DNA of 64,000 nucleotides from Metaphire vulgaris (Eukaryota; Annelida; Clitellata; Crassiclitellata; Megascolecidae): NCBI GenBank assembly GCA_018105865.1, contig CM030856.1, positions 11,152,753 to 11,216,752 of the forward strand, read 5' to 3'. Shown piece by piece: positions 40,467 to 53,058 of this stretch (position 1 is its first letter; each line of letters starts with the position of its first letter). The notes under the pieces were generated by a model. It saw only the letters and a program-made list of their open reading frames with translations, ran no database searches and was not told where the DNA came from. The position numbers and the translations under genes were made by a program.

Positions 40467-41684
40467 TACAAATTATCTGTAGTTCTACTGTTAATACGGT
40501 ATATCACTATAGCGGTGTTTCGGTTTTAATATTATAGAGATCATTAGGCCGTTATTTTTGTGGATTTTCGTAGTAACAGCATTATCAAAAGTCAAGTATT
40601 AATGCTGCATAGTTTTGCAATTATTTTAAAACTGATATTATTTGAACGAAAGCGAGAAATATCCTACTCGTAGGCCTACGTGTCTTGTGTATAGGTTTCT
40701 GTTTCAAAGAACTAATTGTGATGGGTCGCAGACTACTGTCAAATCCGAATAATCCAAGGAGGTTTTCAGCCCGATTGATTCCAGCGATGGGCGAAGATAG
40801 AAAACTTGCGTCCTTTCCTTCCGTGTCGAAGCGGCGACCGAAGATAATAACGGAGATGCGCTCTTCGCTCTACATGTCAGTGACAAACAAACAGCGACAA
40901 ACGCTCGTCTCTACTCAACCCGACTCGCTGTTTAAGTATTCCGTTTGGGGCCGGGGGGGAGGGCGGGGGTGTTGGGGAGGGGGAGTGGCAAAGCACGAGG
41001 CGGTCGGAGACAGCACTGGGAGGATAGCTAGGCGGCTAATCACAGGCGTTCGAATTTTCTTCGGTGCAAACAGTCAAAAAGGGGGGGTGGGGGGGGGTGG
41101 GGGTGCGTTAGGGCGATGGGTGGATGGAGCTTATAGGAACGAGGATGGTGGATAAATTTTCCAGGCGTTGGGCATTATTATCGACACGTTCGAAGGCTAA
41201 ATGATATAAATATGGCTGAGTAGTGCACAGGGGCGTCGTTTGGGGGCAGGGGGTCGTGGCCTCCCCAAGGAAATGTATAATGTATTAAATTAATAAATAA
41301 ATGTGAAGAAATTTGCAAAAAATTGACAAAAATTTGCCAAGAAATGTAAAAAAATTACAAATTTGCCAAAATTGCCTCAAAATTGCCAAATATTTGCCAA
41401 AAATTGCCAAAATTTGCCAAAAATTGTCAGAAAATTATCTCGCCCTCCCCAAAAAAAGTGTAAAATGACGCAACGGGTAGTGCCTATGTAGAGTCTGAAT
41501 GGCATTAAGAAAACTCTCTAAGTCGAACGATAGGCCTCTTATAATGCGTTGTGTTGGTCTGACGATTGTTTTAACAAATGCGAATTAGGCGTTTCTTTTA
41601 TTTTGGCAGTTAAAAACTCTTCTTGCGGCGATACTTTTCTATCAGACTTACGCAAGCTTATCATAAGCAGGCACGTAGGTAGGT
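40466..41684. other. Intergenic stretch between Ig and knottin genes
   Basis: An open frame at 40724-40955 (plus) looks mildly protein-like (ATG GGT CGC..., Arg/Ser-rich) but has no recognisable domain and no clear splice context. 41228-41477 looks like an element with CAGGGGCGTCGTTT at its left end and an internal TTGCCAAAAA minisatellite. Confidence 0.35.
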
Positions 41685-41877
41685 CAGGGATATTTTTACA
41701 CCCCCTAACATCCACCCAACACCCCCAATTTGAGGTCGACACCCCCCCACATAAAAAAGGTAATGTGACAATGGTATGCATATAAAATGCGTACTAATTA
41801 GCTCCACCCCTCCTCTTCCAATTTGAGGTCGACACCCCCAAAATTCACAGTCCTAGAAATATCCCTGAGGTAGGTAA
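41685..41877. mobile_element. hAT MITE with CAGGGATATTT ends, perfect 8-bp duplication
   Basis: CAGGGATATTTTTACACC ... CTAGAAATATCCCTG. AGGTAGGT occurs on both sides (41677-41684 and 41878-41885). The motif CAATTTGAGGTCGACACCCCC occurs twice inside. Confidence 0.85.
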
Positions 41878-42074
41878 ATAAGTAAGTAAAACTCGTGAAT
41901 GCATAGGCCCACGGCGTTTCGATAGATTCGACCAGAATCATGGTGTAGACTTGTGATAAAAAGTAAGCGGACAAGTAGGCAAGTAAGTAAGTAAGTAAGT
42001 AAAATCTCGTGAATTTATACAGCGTTTTGGAAAGTAGTATTAGTACTACAGCTTATTTAATTTGATCACTACAC

Positions 42075-42366
42075 CAAGTGGCGGTTCCAGGAATTCTTGG
42101 TGGGGGGATGAAAACAAATTATAGGAAGTTGGTGAGAGGATGCAAAGTGAAGAAGGAGGAGAAGACAAGAGAGGAAAAGGTCATTGTTAGTGCTTTGCCC
42201 GTTAAACCTTGCCAACAAAGATCGACAGGCAGAAAAAGTCATTCGCAGTATTTTTCACTATTGTTTTTAAAACTCGCCGGAAAATAGGCGGACAAAGCCA
42301 AAAAGGTCATCCGGAACCCCGGTGGGGGATGCATCCCCAGTCATCAACATGGTGGAACCGCCACTG
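42075..42366. mobile_element. hAT-B element
   Basis: AGTGGCGGTTCCAGG ... GGTGGAACCGCCACTG, with two copies of the core motif (42223-42245 degraded, 42290-42310). Confidence 0.7.
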
Positions 42367-42798
42367 ACACACCAGCGGTTCGACATCTGTCGAATTTTAG
42401 GCGAAACTTCCTGCGTTTAAGTGGACCAACAACTCCAAAATTCTGAAATTCTCTGCGGAAATTTTATGAAATATGTTGCCTGTGACTAAGTAGTTTGAAC
42501 TAAATCTATCACCCATTGTGTGCACGTATTGAACAGGGAAAGCGATTTTGAATCTTAAACAGCGTAAAGAAAACGCATACTAGCCTAAGAGAGAAAACTA
42601 TTTCTATCATTTCAAATTACGTCATATTCTCCTCCTCAGACCCTCGATTAAAACAAATATGATATTTTCTACGTTTTCACCGTCAAAATCATCAGACACA
42701 TTCCGAAACAACAAAAAAAGAAGAAGAGTTTGGCCGTTTTCCCTGTCTACATTTCGCGTCTTCAAAGACGCAAGCGATCTACTTCCGGTTCCGGCCAT

Positions 42799-43040
42799 CT
42801 ACCGGCCGAAAAGAGACGCTTTCTTGCACTGACATTTTCCAGGATGCCAGATGAAGGTGCCACAGATGCAGCGAAGCGACTCACAGCAGCTGGCGAAACG
42901 AACCTTGGCGTCGGGGACACAGTATTCGCCCCATCGGGCACACCAATTGCGTCTACAACAGAATAATAATAATATTATAATTATTATTATTATTATTACT
43001 TTATTAGTAATATGGTAGTTATAGTAGTAGAGAGGCATTT

Positions 43041-43078
<38 letters not shown>

Positions 43079-43348
43079 TGTTGTTGTTGTTGTTGTTGTT
43101 GCAGTTGCAGTACCAGCAGTACCAGCAGCAGCAGCAGTAGTAGTAGTAGTAATAATAATAATAGTAATACAGCAGTGGCAGCAGCAGTAGCAGCAGTAGT
43201 GGTGGCAGCAGTAGCAGCAGCAGTAGCAGCAGCAGTGTTAGTAGCAGCAGCAGCAGCACACACAGCAGTGGTGCAGCAGCAGCAGCAGCAGCAGTGGTAG
43301 CAGTAGCAGCAGTGGTGGCAGCAGTGGCAGCAGCAGTGGCAGCAGCAG

Positions 43349-43442
<94 letters not shown>

Positions 43443-43448
43443 AGCAGC

Positions 43449-43512
<64 letters not shown>

Positions 43513-44144
43513 ATATGTTTATTTAGAGTGGTTCAGTAGGGTCTGCCTGTGTGAGAACCACTACTGTATGTTTTACCAGTGGTGTAGTCAGGTTTCCGAA
43601 AATAGGGTGAGACACAAAGATTTTCTCGTGAATACTGTCTCCTCGTGAGGACGTTCTTCCAATATTCACCCATTCTCCTCGCTCATTATACTACTCCTCC
43701 TACTCCTCCACCTCCCCCTAAGGCAATCGTCAAGACAGAATCTGCAAATGCTACTAACCCTTAGAAACTGTAGTTTGAAAGTTAAAGGCAACAATTCCTT
43801 AGCAACGAAGTTAACTTAGCCAATGAGTACCGGAAGAAATATCCATACAGATATATCTAATCCTGAAATGGTTAGCGTTGTTGAGAGCGGACTACCAGGA
43901 ATGGTTTAGGGTCCAACAGATCCCAGCGCTGGACAATAGCATCACAGGAATCGAATGTATTTGCCTGGCTTTGTTTACGACATCAGGTGATGACGGAAAT
44001 TTGACTCCCATGAAAGGAATTTCTCCCCCCCAAAAAAAATCTTTCTGTCGGTCTGTCTGTCTGTCTATCTGCCTATCTATCTTTCTTTATCTGTCTGTCT
44101 GTCTGTCTGCCCTTACTGGCTGTCTGTCTGTCTGCCTATCTTCC

Positions 44145-44196
<52 letters not shown>

Positions 44197-44525
44197 GCAA
44201 AGGAAATTCATTTCACAGACGGACTGCGGTGAGTATTTTTGTGAAACCAGAAAAAGTCCCAGACAGAGTTCTTATAATCGGGATTGTGTGTGCGGCGCCA
44301 GTCTGTTTAGCAGGGAGGACTAGACTGATACAGTGTATGAGTAAGAAAAAGATGCCAATATATTTTTCAGCGGTACTCTGAGACAGTCACCGACCGCTGT
44401 ACGATGGGAAAAGCCATGGCCGAGGAATCCATTTCTTCGTATACGTTCGACAATTCTCGACCTAAAAACCGCAAAAGAAGACATGCAATATATTACTTCA
44501 CCATGGCAGACAACACATGCCGAAA

Positions 44526-44572
<47 letters not shown>

Positions 44573-44759
44573 GTATATTTATGACCTGGAGCAGTGGGGG
44601 GGGGGTATTTGTGACTTGGGGGTGTAGTTGTTGGGAAATGTAGCAATGGGGATGTAGTGGTGGGGGTATGTAGCAGTAGGGGGTACTATTAACATTTCTG
44701 GGGAAAATTTTTACATTGGTGGGGGAAGATTTATATATTATATATATATATATAATATA

Positions 44760-44797
<38 letters not shown>

Positions 44798-44888
44798 TAA
44801 CAGAAACAGTTGTTGGGAAACAAGGGGGGACAGTGAGGGTACAGCAGAGGGGATGAGTTGGGCAGTGGGGAGAGAGAGAGAGAGAGAG

Positions 44889-44939
<51 letters not shown>

Positions 44940-44979
44940 TCAGAGAAAGAGAAAGAGACAGAGAGACAGACAGAGAGAG

Positions 44980-45030
<51 letters not shown>

Positions 45031-47371
45031 CAGAGACAGAGAGGCTAACGTAGGCCTACTACTAATGAAGAGCTAGTGACATCTATTGTCGCTGTCTTTA
45101 TAATAAACCGATGACGCAAATACGCCCGCTTCTTCTCTTGATCGTCAGATCGATTGAGTGATCAGGACAAAGACAATTGCACCGGGTGCAGTCAGCGTAT
45201 CTTTGCCCTTTTGCGCGCCCCGTTAAAATTTAACGTCGTCGCCATTGTGTCGACAGTCTCTCTCTATCGACCATCAATCATGGGTAATTGCCATCGGATA
45301 GAAGGCTTTGTATTTTTGTGCTATCAGGAGAAAATAGTGAAAATTTAATATAAGAAAGAAATGCATTACCTTTGCATTACCTTCAAGGCAAAAACATTTT
45401 CTCCGGAAGAAAACTATCCATAAAAACCCCCGATTCACAGCCGGCGTGAAAATCAATTTGGTTATATTTACCTTAGAAATTCACGCAAGAGTTTTTATAC
45501 AAACTTAATTAGCTTTATGATAAACGGAGTAAAAATGTCGAGTATTAAATAAATAATTTTCCCTGACAAATGGGTTTATTAATTAACTAAATGCAGAGAA
45601 GACGTTACGGCAATTTGTTAGTTTAACTATGCAAAATATCACACCTATTGGGATAGCTGCCGGGAGCAGCACTTGGGGGGAGGGGGCGGGCGGCCCCCTA
45701 GTCTGTATGAGATCAGTCGTGGAATTTTCACAAGACCGTTCTTAATTTTTTTTCGAGGAGGGGAGATCGAAACAGAATCGATGCCCCAAGAATTCCTCGA
45801 CCTTGACAACGTTCATTTTGCTTGTATTTTATTATTCCGAAATGTCGATGTGCCTCCCCCTCGCCCATGTTTCTGACTTTGGCTACGCCACTTCTTGTAA
45901 TCGCTTTCATCAGATGCTTATTCTTATGTATTTGACACCAGGTTAGGCAGCCATATTGGTAGCCATATTTGATTGGAAGATTTTGCATGTCTTTGTAAAA
46001 TGCATGTTCAAAGTTTCTCACTGCCATAGATATAACGTATTTAGCAAATGGCGTCGAAAAAAGTTATTTTATAAAAATGTGTGAAAATTCTTATGATTTT
46101 GTTCTATAGTTTTTTTTAAAATTTGCACTATACAACAGCAGGAGTGAGGACCCACGACAAACGTGCGAAAACCGGTAGATAATTGCTTTGAAACACCGCA
46201 AAATCTCATAGCAAACCGAGAAACAAAAATGTCTCCTACTAGCCCCCATTAAACCTACTATGTGCTTCCTTCGTATTTATCTACATATTTGTTTGATCTT
46301 GCTTGTAACCATTGTTGTCTGTTCATTGATGTGCTACAAGTAGAAACATTCTTCAATTCAATGCTTTTGTCGATGATTTATATAGCGCGCCTCTGCATGC
46401 TATACCTGTCTCCGAACCCAAGGCCAACTCTCTTCTCGACGTGCCTTCCTATGCTACACTACAGTTACGTCGCTGAAAAGATGATAATAATAATAATATA
46501 ATCGCTGCCCGCGTCTGCGATCTCCTACTAATTTCTAATTATCAGTTCGCACGCTTTTCCAAACATTGACCACCCCCACCACCACCACCGCTATGAACAC
46601 TACCGGGGGATCCGGCTGAAAACCGTTCGTGATGCGATCACAAAATCAAGCAACGAACAACAGGGGGGGGTGCACTGTTGCACGTTGACAACCGTTATAT
46701 GACGGCAGGTTACGTTCACCTGTGTTACCCCGCTACAACCGGAATCGAATATACAACGGCCGTCCAGCTCAAGAAAATCCCGCTGGCCTCCGCGTAATAA
46801 TATTATTGCAAATCGATTGTCACACGGCGCTATAAACTTATGCTGTTGCCACTGACGACAACGAGATTAGTTTGGTCTCAGATACTGTGAAGTGTGCATA
46901 TTGGTTGGTGTTTCTTGATTAGTAAGTTAGTCAAGTTTCCGTTTAATGCCTAATATAGTGCTTCCCCCCTCCCAAAATAACCAGGATTATCTATAGTATT
47001 ATCAATTTGGGGTTTTTGGTAAATTCTGGGGTACCCTGTCAAAAAGTCTGATAAACAAAAAGGCCATCCCATACCTTAAATTGGAGGTGGGTGCATGAGT
47101 GCTGGGGTGTCTCGGTCTCAAATTGGGGTTGTTGGAGGGTGTTGGGGGGAGTGTAAAAATATCTCTGAAAATAACGCATCAATCGATAGTTATTTTATAA
47201 CGCTGCTCAGCATTTTGAGTTTCCCAAATTTGTGCTTAGGTCTATTATATCATGGTTGGAAAATTTGGTTTCATAAAGCCTAGGTTTTTAGTTATAAAAA
47301 CCTAAAGAACTCATTTGTTGCAAAAAATATAGAGAGAAGGGTTTGTGGGTGTTAGCATGTTAAACATTAAA

Positions 47372-47408
<37 letters not shown>

Positions 47409-47874
47409 CTTAATGTTCAGCTATAATAATACTAACTATCTAACTATGAAATAATCGTATTACACATGATGATGTGGCCTATTGTAATGCATTTAATAAA
47501 TAGTGTTGTGTGAAGATACATTAGGAAAGAAAAGAGACTTTGATGATTAAAGCAAACTTAGTGACTCGATTTTTATTATTAGGGTAAAATGGGGTAATTC
47601 CGGAAGTACCCGTTGACGTTGTGGCCCTAATTTATTGTGCTTGTGGTGCAGAACTAGGCGATATAATATAGAGCCAGCATATAGATGATTGCGAATTAAT
47701 ACGCTTGGGTTCGTCCGTGTCCTCTGCGCTGTCCTCGGACAAAGGACAGGATGAGTGAGGACATTTGAGGCCAGAACAGAACGTCAACAGCGACTCACCG
47801 TTCGAATGAATGGACAGGCAGTCGGACTGACACAAGAGAAGGAAACAAAGCAGAAGGATGATCATCGCTTTCAT
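42799..47874 (-). CDS. Secreted knottin precursor, agatoxin-like neuropeptide type (3 exons, 98 aa)
   Basis: Minus-strand exons: 47874-47799 (25 codons plus 1 nt, donor gtgagt), 44461-44395 (67 nt, acceptor after a T-rich tract, donor gtcggt) and 42952-42799 (154 nt to TAG). Phases 1 and 2 close exactly: 297 nt, 98 residues. Exon 1 encodes a strong signal peptide (MKAM then a Leu/Ile/Cys-rich core). Exon 2 gives a short acidic propeptide. The exon 2/3 junction codon makes an Arg-Arg site directly before the mature peptide. Exon 3 has eight cysteines spaced C-x6-C-x10-CC-x4-C-x-C-x9-C-x-C and ends ASLFGR-stop, a Gly-Arg amidation signal. This layout is that of inhibitor-cystine-knot peptides such as U8-agatoxin-like peptides, which many non-venomous arthropods express as neuropeptides. 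Hormone versus venom role cannot be told here. The weak point is the exon 2 donor. Confidence 0.75.
42968..43515. repeat. Compound triplet array (ATT, AGT, GTT, AGC/GGC) in knottin intron 2
   Basis: Successive ATT, AGT, GTT, CAG/AGT/GGC and AGT blocks over about 550 bp, 15 bp upstream of exon 3's acceptor side. The long open frames here are artefacts of the triplets. Confidence 0.9.
43510..43570 (-). mobile_element. LINE 3' tail (minus) abutting (AGT)n
   Basis: Minus strand reads GTGGTTCTCACACAGGCAG, ACCCTACTGAACCACT, then ATAAACATATTACTACTAC: a LINE tail running into the triplet array. Confidence 0.7.
44050..44200. repeat. (TCTG)n tetranucleotide microsatellite
   Basis: TCTG/TCTA/TCTT repeats, about 150 bp, in knottin intron 2. 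Confidence 0.9.
44529..45045. repeat. (TA)n, hAT remnant, (TA)n, (GA)n cluster
   Basis: (TA)n 44529-44570, then a partial copy of the 16333-type hAT MITE (GACCTGGAGCAGTGGGGG, 44579-44690), TATA-rich 44728-44795, and GA-rich 44869-45045. In knottin intron 1. Confidence 0.8.
45046..47798. other. Knottin intron 1, remaining part, no exon seen
   Basis: Mostly unique AT-rich sequence. 45670-45895 resembles a hAT-like element. 47100-47160 carries the GGGTGTAAAAATATC motif of the 41685 family. (TA)n at 47383-47406. Confidence 0.4.
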
Positions 47875-48118
47875 GGCTCATCCGTCGAAGAAACCTGGAA
47901 ACAACAGAACAACTGATCGATAGCGACGACCTCACTTAATTTCGTACGTCCGTCATGACCTCAGTCTATGAGCAAAATTAAAAGATCTATCGTCGTATTC
48001 GCCGCCGTCGTCGTCATCACAATAATCATCGTCGTCGTCGTCGTCGTCGTCGTAGTCGTCGCCTCCACTGTCCACAATCATTGTCAATTTCTTCTTCTAC
48101 TTCTACATACAACTTGCT

Positions 48119-48137
48119 GCTGCTGCTGCTGCTGCTG

Positions 48138-48187
<50 letters not shown>

Positions 48188-49045
48188 GCTACTACTACTA
48201 CTACCACCACCACCACCACTACCACTACCACCACCACCACCACCACCACCACCACCACCACCACCACCACCACCACCACCACCACCACCACCACCACCAC
48301 CACCACCACCACCACCACCACCACCACCACCACCACCACCACCACCACCACCACCACCACCACCACCACCACCACCACCACCACCACCACCACCACCACC
48401 ACCACCACCACCACCACCACCACCACCACCACCACCACCACCACCACCACCACCACCACCACCACCACCACCACCACCACCACCACCACCACCACCACCA
48501 CCACCACCACCACCACCACCACCACCACCACCACCACCACCACCACCACCACCACCACCACCACCACCACCACCACCACCACCACCACCACCACCACCAC
48601 CACCACCACCACCACCACCACCACCACCACCACCACCACCACCACCACCACCACCACCACCACCACCACCACCACCACCACCACCACCACCACCACCACC
48701 ACCACCACCACCACCACCACCACCACCACCACCACCACCACCACCACCACCACCACCACCACCACCACCACCACCACCACCACCACCACCACCACCACCA
48801 CCACCACCACCACCACCACCACCACCACCACCACCACCACCACCACCCACCACCACTGCACCACCACCACCACCACCACCACCACCACCACCACCACCAC
48901 CACCACCACCACCACCACCACCACCACCACCACCACCACCACCACCACCACCACCACCACCACCACCACCACTATTATTATTATTATTACTGCTGCTGCA
49001 TCCGCTGTTGTTACTGTTACTACTGCCACTATTACTACTATTAAG

Positions 49046-49081
<36 letters not shown>

Positions 49082-49112
49082 GCCACTATTACTACTACTA
49101 CTACCACTAATA
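48119..49112. repeat. About 1 kb triplet array with about 770 bp of (CAC)n
   Basis: CTG and CTA triplets, then CCA/CAC from about 48199 to 48971, nearly pure and interrupted once at 48844-48860, then ATT/CTG/CTA. One strand is GGT-rich. Long poly-His/Pro/Thr open frames are artefacts of the array. Confidence 0.95.
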
Positions 49113-49202
49113 ATTTATATCAGAATTGATTATGAGAAATAATGTAAATGTTTGACCAACCAATGGCTGTGTGCCTTGATCCGAACTCAATTTCTGACCA
49201 GA

Positions 49203-49275
<73 letters not shown>

Positions 49276-50326
49276 TGATGATCGCTAACATAGCGATGCA
49301 TAAAATAATAGCGACTGTACGAATATTCTGTGACCAGCGTGGCAGTCTATAATTAATTCGATGCAAGAACCGATCTGTTGGAATCTCCGTTCTCCGATAT
49401 CCGTTTCCATAAGAAATTAGGTCCCCAGAGACAGCCGAACGACGACAAATCTTGTTTGTGTCGATTTGCTGGGACGGGCTTTGCGCCATAAAAGTAAATT
49501 ACCTCATACATACATACACACGCGCACATATGTACGGCATAAGAGATACATGTAAAGCGTATGCACATAAAATGTTTCCTGTCATCAAGAAATTAGGGTC
49601 AATTTGCTTGACATTCGGCATGACATCCTAAAAGGACAGCGATCACTGTCTTTGTCCAAATCAGCGCTGATCGGTCCTTTATGTACAGTATAGTATATGT
49701 ATAGTATACATACATTTAGCATATTCATGCATCAAAGCATAAAGATCAAATCTGGGAGGGGGACATAGCGCTAACTGCAAGATCGGATAGCTTCTGCTTT
49801 GCCAAATTCTCTCTTCTCCATGACATGGATATATACAGTAAAACTTCGTTTACTTTAATTCGTTTCATCAGTCTTCTGAATTTTTGCATATCTATAGCCT
49901 ATACTGTGGCACTAGCATTGTCCAATTTCAAGCAGGATATCAATTTTATAATATTTTTGTAGTCTATAAAACCTGTAATAGAAGAAACCAGCTCTCTTAA
50001 GCGCCATCTTATCTCTCGATTGATTTTTTAGACATTTGACAGAGAATAGATTTCTGAAAGACTTTGTATAGTGTCGTTTCAAATGGCTCATTATTTTTCG
50101 TGGCATTTCGAAAGCTCTAGAAAAAAATTAAGACAGAATATATTGACAATTCTAGCACGGTTTGACACAGCAAAGATGGGGACACAAGAATATGTGGTTT
50201 TAATTCATTTCATCACTCTTCTGAATTTTGCATATCTATAGCCTACTGTAGCACTAGTCATTGCATTGTCCAATTTCAAACAGGCCACGTTGGCCCACCC
50301 AATATTTGGCTTGTGGCGCCATCCAT
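49113..50326. other. Non-genic stretch
   Basis: (TA)n at 49205-49273, then mixed AT-rich sequence. ATTTTGCATATCTATAGCCTA with neighbouring sequence occurs twice (about 49880 and 50225), so part of it is duplicated. No exon seen. Confidence 0.5.
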
Positions 50327-50482
50327 GCTTCGTTGTAACGTACACTCAGTTATAACGTACCGCAATGTGCGGTCCTGTGTGGTGCGCTATCATATCGGAT
50401 GGCATCGGATATATCGCACCTCGTATATATAGCGTACTACATTTAACAGGACCACTAAATACGATATAATGGGGTTCTACTG
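50327..50482. mobile_element. Partial pogo/Tigger-like MITE
   Basis: CTTCGTTGTAACGTACACTC ... GGGGTTCTACTG. The left end is incomplete. Related to 26291, 56569 and 62536. Confidence 0.7.
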
Positions 50483-50705
50483 TAGCTGTAATATCGATTT
50501 ACGCAAAATAGTCAGATACGTTTAAACGATCTTGTTTTTGTTTATTTCCCTCCACTCGCAACTTCACTACCTGGTGATCATCATTTGGAGACGAAAACAG
50601 CTAATTTGTGAAAATCGAAACATCTGTGTCTTTTCTAAATCTTCTGCGGCAACACTCTTACGTCTGGTTCTGCTTTCGATTTGACACGGGCGCTCAGACA
50701 TTAGG

Positions 50706-51005
50706 GCAGTTTTTCCCAAACTGTGGGTCGCGACCCGAAAGTGGGTCGCAGGGGTAGCGCGAAATTAGACTAGAAAGTTTCATTTTCTAACCAATACCAG
50801 AATGTCACAAGAGTGGCGGCTCCACCGGGGGGCCAGAGGGGCTCGTGCCCCCACTATTGACTGCCTGGCCCTCCCGGTGGCCCCCCCAGTTGGGACCCTA
50901 TACTTAATGCTACATACATTAAACAACAAATGGTTGGCCCCCCATGATTAGAAGTTGCCACCCCAACGCCCCCCTCCCACTTGACAAATCCTAGAGCCGC
51001 CACTG
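50706..51005. mobile_element. hAT-A copy next to a second truncated hAT element
   Basis: 50707-50812 starts CAGTTTTTCCCAAACTGTGG and continues GGGTCGCGACCC, a hAT left end with no matching right end. 50813-51005 is hAT-A (AGTGGCGGCTCCACCGG ... TAGAGCCGCCACTG). Confidence 0.65.
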
Positions 51006-51321
51006 AATAAAGGTCATCCCAGGCTCAGATTAGGGGGGTGTCGGTCTCAAATTGAGGGGTTTTGAGGGTGTTAAGAGGGTGTATAAATATCCCTGGGCGG
51101 GCCACACCGGTAAAGATCGCATTTGTTATATACGTCGAATTTAGGGCTTTCTTAACCGAAGCCCTAACAATATTGTCAGAAATTACAGAAAACGAAAAGT
51201 CTATTTTCTAGTCTAATCCGCTTCCCCTAGTCTTCCCCCATTCTCTCTCCTCCCCTCCTCCCTCTCTCCCCTCTCTCCATCTACATTTCTTCTTGTTTAT
51301 CCAACTTTTTCCTTTCGAGAC

Positions 51322-51553
51322 CAGAGATGTAAATGGGTCAATTTTTTAGAACCCAATGCAACCCAGTCCATCAGTCCATCAATCTCCGACCCAATCCAAC
51401 CCATGCCGGTAATAGGGTTACTTGACCAAAACTAACGTAATACATTACAATTTACTAAACCATGACTTACAAGTATTTTCTGACTCAACCCAACCCACAT
51501 TAATAAAGACAAGTCTGACCGACCCAACTCAACCCATGGACCATCTATCTCTT
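51322..51553. mobile_element. hAT MITE with internal AACCC repeats, perfect 8-bp duplication
   Basis: CAGAGATGTAAATGGGTC ... CATCTATCTCTT with TTCGAGAC on both sides (51314-51321 and 51554-51561). The interior has many GACCCAACCCAACCCAT-like runs. Relatives near 54400-54545 and 59870-60085. Confidence 0.8.
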
Positions 51554-51907
51554 TTCGAGACATGTCCTTCATTATAGGCATATCCCCTAGTATCATCGCA
51601 CAATCCAATTCCCGTGAAATTACTACAATCTTTTTCTTCTCTTCGGTGTCGTTTTTAGTAACAGTCATCTTTCAGTCTCTAAATAATATATTCTCCCTGA
51701 TTTCTCGCAGAGCTTTCCAGTAGAATCGTCATTGAAATTATCAGTGATCCTCTATACTAAGCGCCAGAAATAAGCAGCTAATGTACTGCTGTTATATGTT
51801 AGAAAGCGTTGTACAGATTCGCGATGTTTTACTTACTTACTAGCCGGATCTTTGGTCAGTTCGAGCAAAATAGTGCACGTAATGCGATTTTGCTAAATAG
51901 ACATTCG

Positions 51908-51914
51908 TAAGGAC

Positions 51915-51979
<65 letters not shown>

Positions 51980-52056
51980 CAATGATGATGATAATGATAA
52001 TACTAATAATACTAATAATAGTAGTAGTAATAATAATAATACCAATGATGATGGTG

Positions 52057-52111
<55 letters not shown>

Positions 52112-52159
52112 CAATAATATGATCGATGATCGATTTGTTGCTAATGCTACTAACAAAAA

Positions 52160-52220
<61 letters not shown>

Positions 52221-52224
52221 CGAC
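51908..52224. repeat. (AAT)n and (GAT)n microsatellites
   Basis: AAT triplets at 51914-51975 and 52060-52110 and GAT triplets at 52160-52222, with ACC and GTA interruptions. Confidence 0.9.
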
Positions 52225-52284
52225 GATCATGACGATTACGATTATGATCAGGCCTAAGCAAACCACCACCTGTTGCTATCGCCT

Positions 52285-52510
52285 TCTCTCTGCTGTCGTC
52301 TGCGCGATTCCCTCCGTAAACACGAAACAGTGTCCGTCGTCGTCGTCGTGATGGGCTGAGCAGACTCCTGAGCGCGTCTCCTGCTCCTGACGTTTCTACA
52401 GAACCGGCACGAGGAGGATCCGTTCTGCGGCAACTGCATGCAGAGCCCTGCACTGGCTCATTCCCGGGTGGGCGCGCGGGCGGGCAGCTCGCCCGCCGTG
52501 CGCAGGCGAT
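52285..52510. other. GC-rich island, possible exon, unassigned
   Basis: On the plus strand TTTCTACAG followed by an open 22-codon stretch (HEEDPFCGNCMQSP) up to CCCGG|gtgggc would make a formal exon. The minus strand is open too. No family is recognised. Confidence 0.2.
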
Positions 52511-52639
52511 GTCGTGATTTCTGTTAAGATTCGTGACTTGGAAATTTAAAAAAAGACAATTCCCGACCGACAAGAAACAACGGACACAAAAAAGAGACCG
52601 GCCAGAGGAAACTGTCACTACTGCTACTACTACTACTAC

Positions 52640-52850
52640 TGCTAACTACCAGAATCCCGGTAGATCTACTAGATTCTCAGTAGATCTACTAGGTTCTCAG
52701 TAGATCTGCTAGAATCTCAGTAGAGCTACAGGAATCTATTAGAGCCCCATTAGATTCACCAGACTCTCAGTGGATCTATTTTTAAAAACACAGTAGATCT
52801 ACCAGAAACTGAGTGGATCTACTAGAATATCAGAGTGTGTCTACCGCATT
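52640..52850. repeat. About 22-bp minisatellite
   Basis: Degenerate repeats of CTCAGTAGATCTACTAGAAT, about nine units. Confidence 0.8.
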
Positions 52851-52984
52851 TCAAGAATGAAAAAGACGGGCGACAGAGGGACAGGTAACACAGGTTTCTT
52901 GTGGAGAGAATGTAATCTCACGAAAAACGGAAACCTTGCATTAACACTGAGATCGATGAGGTTTAGTAACTGCATATCGTTAGA

Positions 52985-53058
52985 CAGGGTGGCGCAAAAA
53001 CCGGACCATATTAAATGCAAACTTAATCGTGACTAGTCCGGTTTTTTGCGCCACCCTG
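52985..53058. mobile_element. 74-bp hairpin MITE (mariner-type?)
   Basis: CAGGGTGGCGCAAAAACCGG ... CCGGTTTTTTGCGCCACCCTG, about 23-bp inverted ends around a 25-bp loop. A second copy is at 56493-56565. Confidence 0.75.

Noticed and set aside
43294..43539. Poly-Ala/Val open frame
   Set aside because: Triplet microsatellite in all frames; the same array continues on both sides without coding features.
47799..47874. Signal-peptide exon as the first exon of the Ig gene
   Set aside because: Its phase would fit the Ig exon at 28335, but the exon at 44461-44395 and the knottin exon give a complete, well-formed precursor with it. A closer phase-1 first exon for the Ig gene exists at 39994-39895.
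47968..49142. Very long open frames of poly-His, poly-Pro, poly-Gly and poly-Val
   Set aside because: They are the six-frame readings of the (CAC)n array, with no start context, splice sites or non-repeat sequence.
51893..52618. Minus-strand open frame of 241 codons
   Set aside because: Half of it is microsatellite-derived His/Leu; the remainder is an unassigned GC-rich island.
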